Source: Opitutaceae bacterium UBA4094 (GTDB taxonomy: Bacteria > Verrucomicrobiota > Verrucomicrobiia > Opitutales > Opitutaceae). From it: 9,580 nucleotides of DNA. The notes below the pieces were generated by a model. It had not been told where the DNA came from. It was given only the letters and a program-made list of their open reading frames with translations, and did not search any database. How positions within the stretch are numbered: the first letter of the stretch is position 1; the number at the start of each line of letters is the position of its first letter. The position numbers and the translations under genes are program-made. Location: NCBI GenBank assembly GCA_002382525.1, contig DFYA01000157.1:1-9580 (forward strand), read 5' to 3'. Positions 6,273 to 9,580 of this stretch are shown here, one piece after another.

Positions 6273-6356
6273 TTGCCCACGGAACACACAGAACACACTG
6301 AAAATTAAAACCAGCCCGTCCGGTTCTTCCGTGTATTCCGTGTGTTCCGTGGGCAA
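6273..6356. repeat. Palindromic 9-nt-unit repeat, copy A (nuoD-nuoE gap)
   Basis: TTGCCCACGGAACACA (6273-6288) pairs perfectly with TGTGTTCCGTGGGCAA (6341-6356), and pairing continues to about 26 bp per arm with two mismatches (6289-6298 with 6331-6340). The arms are built of 9-nt units of type CACGGAACA. The loop is about 32 nt. The right arm (6324-6354) is identical over 31 nt to copy B at 8312-8342. Removing this element leaves a 39-bp gap, close to the 45-bp gaps elsewhere in the operon. In RNA it would form a strong intercistronic hairpin. Confidence 0.85.
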
Positions 6357-6377
6357 CCCTCCTCCTTTTCCGCTTCG

Positions 6378-6872
6378 ATGAATCTCAAGCCCGAAACCTT
6401 CCAGCGTATCGACGAAGTCATTACGCACTACCCGGTGAAGCGTAGCGCCACGCTGCCGCTCCTGCACCTCATCCAAGAGGACGCCGGCTACATCTCCGAC
6501 GAGGCCATCGCCTGGATCGCCCAGAAGCTCGAGCTTCAGCTCATCAACGTGCTTGAGGTCGTCACGTTCTACCCGATGTTCCGCCGGCACCCGATCGGTC
6601 GCCGCCACGTCAAGGTCTGCCGCACGCTGTCCTGCGCCCTCAAGGGCGGCTACAAGACCTGCGAAACGTTCACCAGCGAGTTCAACACCCACCTTGGCAC
6701 CAACCACGTCTCGCCCGACGGCGAAGTCACCGTCGAGTTCGTCGAGTGCCTCGCGTCCTGCGGCACCGCGCCCGTCGTCATGATCGACGAGGTGCTCCAC
6801 GAAAACGTGGACGCCGCCAAAGCCAAACAGCTCTCCGACCAGATCAAGGCCGAGGCCAAGGCCCGCAAGTAA
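6378..6872 (+). CDS. nuoE: NADH-quinone oxidoreductase subunit E
   Basis: NuoE is the 24-kDa-type subunit of the NADH module and carries [2Fe-2S] cluster N1a next to the FMN subunit NuoF. The 164 residues have the four ligands Cys81 and Cys86 (VCRTLSC) and Cys124 and Cys128 (CLASCG). The helical N-terminal domain contains LPLLHLIQEDAGYIS (26-40) and the thioredoxin-like domain begins near residue 77. The frame is open to an earlier possible start at 6342, but those 12 residues are encoded by the palindromic repeat, so ATG at 6378 (MNLKPETFQ) is preferred. The sequence just before it is pyrimidine-rich, with no Shine-Dalgarno. nuoF follows 17 bp after the stop. Confidence 0.96.
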   Translation: MNLKPETFQRIDEVITHYPVKRSATLPLLHLIQEDAGYISDEAIAWIAQKLELQLINVLEVVTFYPMFRRHPIGRRHVKVCRTLSCALKGGYKTCETFTSEFNTHLGTNHVSPDGEVTVEFVECLASCGTAPVVMIDEVLHENVDAAKAKQLSDQIKAEAKARK

Positions 6873-6889
6873 TCCTTACGCTCATCGCC

Positions 6890-8248
6890 ATGCCTGCTCC
6901 CGCACAACACCGCATCATCTTTAAGCACATCGACGAGCCCGGTTACACGAACGACATCGATTGCTACCTCCGCAACGGCGGCTACGAGGTCCTCAAAAAA
7001 GCGGTCGCCCGTCCGCCCGCCGAACTCATCGACGAGGTGAAAAAGTCCGGCCTGCGCGGACGTGGCGGCGCCGGTTTCCCCTGCGGCGTGAAGTGGGGAC
7101 TCGTTGACCGCAAGAGCGGCAAGCCGATCTACCTCATCGTCAACGCCGACGAGTCCGAGCCCGGCACCTTCAAAGACCGTTACATCATGCACCAAGATCC
7201 GCACCAGCTGATCGAGGGCACGATTATCAGCTGTTTCGCGAACAACGTTAAACAGGCCTACATCTACATCCGCGGCGAGATGCCCGAAGGCGCTCGCATC
7301 CTCGAACGCGCCATCGCCGAAGCCCGCGCCAAAAACTTCGTTGGCCCGAACATCCTCGGCACCGGCTACAGCTGCGAGATCTACGTCCACCGCGGTGCTG
7401 GCGCCTACATCTGCGGTGAGGAAACCGGTCTTATCGAGTCGCTCGAAGGCAAACGCGCCAACCCGCGTATCAAGCCCCCGTATTTCCCGGCCGTCCTTGG
7501 TCTCTACCAGTGCCCGACGATCGTGAACAACGTCGAGACGCTCTGCCACGTTCGCTACATCGTCGAACACGGCGGCGAGGCGTATGGGAAGATTGGCACG
7601 CCCGGCAACACCGGCACGCGCATCTTCTGCGTCTCCGGACACGTCCAGCGCCCCGGCTACTACGAATTCCCCGCCGGCACCATAACGATGGGCCAGCTCC
7701 TCAACGACGTCTGCGGCGGCCCGCTTCCCGGACGCACCTTCAAGGCCGTCATCCCCGGCGGTTCCTCCGCGAAAGTTCTCCGCTTCGGCGAACGCTACAA
7801 GGGCAAGCGCAAGGTCGGTCCCGACATGGTGGACTACGATTGGGGCGTCGAGGACGTGCCGATGGATTTCGATTCGCTCGCGATGATCGGCTCGATGGGA
7901 GGCTCCGGCGGCGTGATCGTCATGGACGACACCGTCAACATGGTCGAGGCCCTCGCCAACATCAACGCGTTCTACAGCCACGAGTCCTGCGGACAATGCA
8001 CGCCTTGCCGTGAAGGCTCCCTGTGGATGAAGAAAATCTCCTCTCGCATGGTCCACGGCGACGCCCGTCCGCAAGACGGCGCGCTCCTCAAGAGCGTGGC
8101 AGACCAGATTCCCGGCCGCACCATCTGTGCCTTCGGCGAAGCCTGCTCTTGGCCGACCCAAAGCTTCATCATCAAATTTAAAGACGAGTTCGACGCCTAT
8201 TCCGAGGTGAAGAAAACCCTCCCCGCCGAGCGAACCGTCCTCGTCTGA
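6890..8248 (+). CDS. nuoF: NADH-quinone oxidoreductase subunit F (FMN and NADH binding)
   Basis: NuoF oxidises NADH, passes electrons to FMN and then to [4Fe-4S] cluster N3. The 452-residue protein shows the glycine-rich nucleotide motif GLRGRGGAGFPCGVKW (54-69), NADESEPGTFKDR (85-97), and a second glycine-rich block at 169-188 beginning GAGAYICGEETG. The N3 ligands are Cys367, Cys370 and Cys373 (ESCGQCTPCREG) and Cys413 (TICAFGEA). Compared with E. coli NuoF there is a basic insertion of about 20 residues after PGGSS, around 297-318 (includes RYKGKRKVGP). The frame extends upstream of the chosen start into nuoE, but ATG at 6890 (MPAPAQHR) gives the family N-terminus and a 17-bp spacer. No Shine-Dalgarno is visible. 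Confidence 0.97.
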   Translation: MPAPAQHRIIFKHIDEPGYTNDIDCYLRNGGYEVLKKAVARPPAELIDEVKKSGLRGRGGAGFPCGVKWGLVDRKSGKPIYLIVNADESEPGTFKDRYIMHQDPHQLIEGTIISCFANNVKQAYIYIRGEMPEGARILERAIAEARAKNFVGPNILGTGYSCEIYVHRGAGAYICGEETGLIESLEGKRANPRIKPPYFPAVLGLYQCPTIVNNVETLCHVRYIVEHGGEAYGKIGTPGNTGTRIFCVSGHVQRPGYYEFPAGTITMGQLLNDVCGGPLPGRTFKAVIPGGSSAKVLRFGERYKGKRKVGPDMVDYDWGVEDVPMDFDSLAMIGSMGGSGGVIVMDDTVNMVEALANINAFYSHESCGQCTPCREGSLWMKKISSRMVHGDARPQDGALLKSVADQIPGRTICAFGEACSWPTQSFIIKFKDEFDAYSEVKKTLPAERTVLV

Positions 8249-8261
8249 TCCGCAAACCTTT

Positions 8262-8342
8262 TTGCCCACGGAACACACGGAATACACAGAAATGAAAACC
8301 AACCGGATCGATTCTTCCGTGTATTCCGTGTGTTCCGTGGGC
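8262..8342. repeat. Palindromic 9-nt-unit repeat, copy B (nuoF-nuoG gap)
   Basis: The arms 8264-8287 and 8319-8342 are perfectly complementary over 24 bp, starting GCCCACGGAACACACGG and ending in the matching CCGTGGGC. Each arm consists of 9-nt units CACGGAACA, CACGGAATA. The loop is about 31 nt and differs from that of copy A, while the right arm is identical. Removing the element leaves a 38-bp gap between nuoF and nuoG. Confidence 0.85.
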
Positions 8343-8367
8343 TAAACCGCCTCTTCCCATCTCCGCA

Positions 8368-9580
8368 ATGACCCAGCCCGCCCAACCCGACCTCGTCACC
8401 GTCAACATCGACGGCAAGGAGATCGCCGTGCCCAAGGGCACCAACGTCATCGAAGCCGCCCGCCTCGTGAACGTTGACGTGCCTCACTATTGCTATCACC
8501 CGAAGCTTGCGATCGTGGGCAACTGCCGCATGTGCCTCATCGAAATGGGCATGCCCGCCGTCGATCCCGCCACCAAGGCGCCGGTCATGGACCCGGCCAC
8601 CGGCAAGCAGAAGATCAACTGGATCCCGCGTCCCCAGATCGGCTGCGGCACCAACGTCTCCCCCGGCCTCCACATCAAGACCACCTCGCAGATGGTTAAA
8701 GACGCCCGCGAAGGCGTCATGGAGTTCCTCCTTATCAATCACCCGCTCGACTGCCCGATCTGCGACCAGGCCGGCGAATGCAAACTCCAGGAGCAGGCCA
8801 CCGGCTACGGCCGCGGCTACTCGCGTTTCATCGAGCAGAAAAACGTCAAACCGAAGCGCACCCAGCTCGGCCCGCGCGTCACCCTCGACGACGAGCGCTG
8901 CGTCCTCTGCTCGCGCTGCATCCGTTTCTCCAAGGACATCGCCAAGGAAGACGTGCTCGGCTTCGTCGATCGCGGCAGCTACTCCACGCTCACCTGCCAT
9001 CCCGACAAGAAACTCGACCACAACTATTCGCTTAACACGGTCGATATCTGCCCCGTCGGCGCGCTCACCTCGACGGATTTCCGTTTCAAGATGCGCGTGT
9101 GGTTCCTCAAGCAGACGAACTCCATCTGCACCGAATCCTCCGTTGGCGTGAACTCCGTCGTCTGGTCCCGCGAGGGCGTGATCTACCGCATCACCCCGCG
9201 CCGCAACGACGCCGTCAACGACACCTGGATGCCCGACTCCGGCCGCGTTCTCTTTAAACAGATCAACGCCGCCGAACGCCTCCTGTCCACCGCCGCGCTC
9301 GCCGATCTCGTCTCCCAAGCCGCCTCGCTCCTCAAATCCGCCGCCGGTTCCATCGCCGTCGTCGGCTCCGGACGCAGCTCGGTCGAGGAACAGTGGATCA
9401 CCAAAAAACTCGTCGCCGCGCTCAACGCCCCGGTGTCGCTCGTCAGTCGGGTAGGGGAGGGCGACAAGCTCCTCATCTCCGCCGACCGCAACCCCAACGT
9501 CCGCGGCGCGCTCGTCACCGGACTCATCTCCGCGTTGCCCTCCGCGCAACTCACCTCGCTCGCCGCCGACATCGACGCGG
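8368..9580 (+). CDS. nuoG: NADH-quinone oxidoreductase subunit G, 5' part
   Basis: NuoG is the large Fe-S subunit that relays electrons from NuoF towards NuoB. 404 complete codons are present and the gene runs off the window. Ligands for three clusters are visible: [2Fe-2S] at Cys42, Cys53, Cys56 and Cys93; the His/Cys cluster at His125, Cys129, Cys132 and Cys138 (HPLDCPICDQAGEC); and the [4Fe-4S] set Cys178, Cys181, Cys184 and Cys228. Cys56 to Cys93 is about 18 residues longer than in E. coli. The N7 cluster seen in E. coli and Thermus is lost: of its CxxCxxxC only Cys254 remains (Ser257 and Val261 replace the others), and the fourth position is Pro289. The molybdopterin-oxidoreductase-like domain begins near residue 250 and is incomplete. 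ATG at 8368 has a pyrimidine-rich leader and no Shine-Dalgarno. Confidence 0.96.
   Translation, partial: MTQPAQPDLVTVNIDGKEIAVPKGTNVIEAARLVNVDVPHYCYHPKLAIVGNCRMCLIEMGMPAVDPATKAPVMDPATGKQKINWIPRPQIGCGTNVSPGLHIKTTSQMVKDAREGVMEFLLINHPLDCPICDQAGECKLQEQATGYGRGYSRFIEQKNVKPKRTQLGPRVTLDDERCVLCSRCIRFSKDIAKEDVLGFVDRGSYSTLTCHPDKKLDHNYSLNTVDICPVGALTSTDFRFKMRVWFLKQTNSICTESSVGVNSVVWSREGVIYRITPRRNDAVNDTWMPDSGRVLFKQINAAERLLSTAALADLVSQAASLLKSAAGSIAVVGSGRSSVEEQWITKKLVAALNAPVSLVSRVGEGDKLLISADRNPNVRGALVTGLISALPSAQLTSLAADIDA

Noticed and set aside
3657..6800. 1047-codon open frame on the minus strand
   Set aside because: It is antisense to nuoB, C, D and E, which have clear family motifs. Its composition (Ala, Gly, Val, Asp, His-rich) is what GC-rich codon bias gives in the complementary frame, and it crosses the palindromic repeat.
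6273..8342. CRISPR array or transposon ends
   Set aside because: Only two copies lie about 2 kb apart, each a palindrome with internal 9-nt units. There are no regular spacers, no cas genes and no transposase.
6650..9549. Two long minus-strand open frames (6650-8302 and 8197-9549)
   Set aside because: They are antisense to nuoE, nuoF and nuoG, with the same low-complexity composition and repeat-derived peptides at their ends.

Overview
The window looks like chromosomal DNA of a GC-rich, aerobically respiring bacterium. Opitutaceae or another Verrucomicrobiota is my best guess. That guess rests on the look of the NADH dehydrogenase genes, the near absence of Shine-Dalgarno motifs, and short palindromic intergenic repeats built on a 9-nt unit. 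It is an inference, not a database result.

Right half (about 3.79 kb to the end, + strand): nuoB, nuoC, nuoD, nuoE, nuoF and a 3'-truncated nuoG, all in one direction. They encode the peripheral arm of respiratory complex I. NuoEFG form the NADH-oxidising module (FMN plus Fe-S clusters). NuoB, NuoC and NuoD form the connecting and quinone-binding module (cluster N2, with a quinone-site His and Tyr in NuoD). Cluster ligands are intact in B, E and F and in the ferredoxin part of G; the optional N7 cluster of NuoG is lost. nuoA is not upstream of nuoB. Two near-identical palindromic repeats (about 80 bp) sit in the nuoD-nuoE and nuoF-nuoG gaps.

Middle (3.05-3.79 kb): a tRNA-Ser(GGA) gene on the - strand, back to back with the nuo operon. 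Its 3' end abuts a decayed gene remnant that has no start codon and two frameshifts. The tRNA-nuoB spacer holds a pair of TTCGCGAAC sites 21 bp apart.

Left half (1-3.05 kb, mixed): a partial gene for an exported TPR-like protein, a possible small ribbon-helix-helix-like protein, a 63-residue lysine/arginine-rich protein with a likely terminator, and a solitary FetB/UPF0014-family membrane permease. The intergenic DNA here carries REP-like hairpins and degenerate 9-nt repeats.

No new multi-gene system is evident. The most interesting signal is small: TTAACGA lies exactly 12 nt before the start codons of nuoB, nuoC and fetB, in a window where none of the assigned starts has a convincing Shine-Dalgarno sequence.
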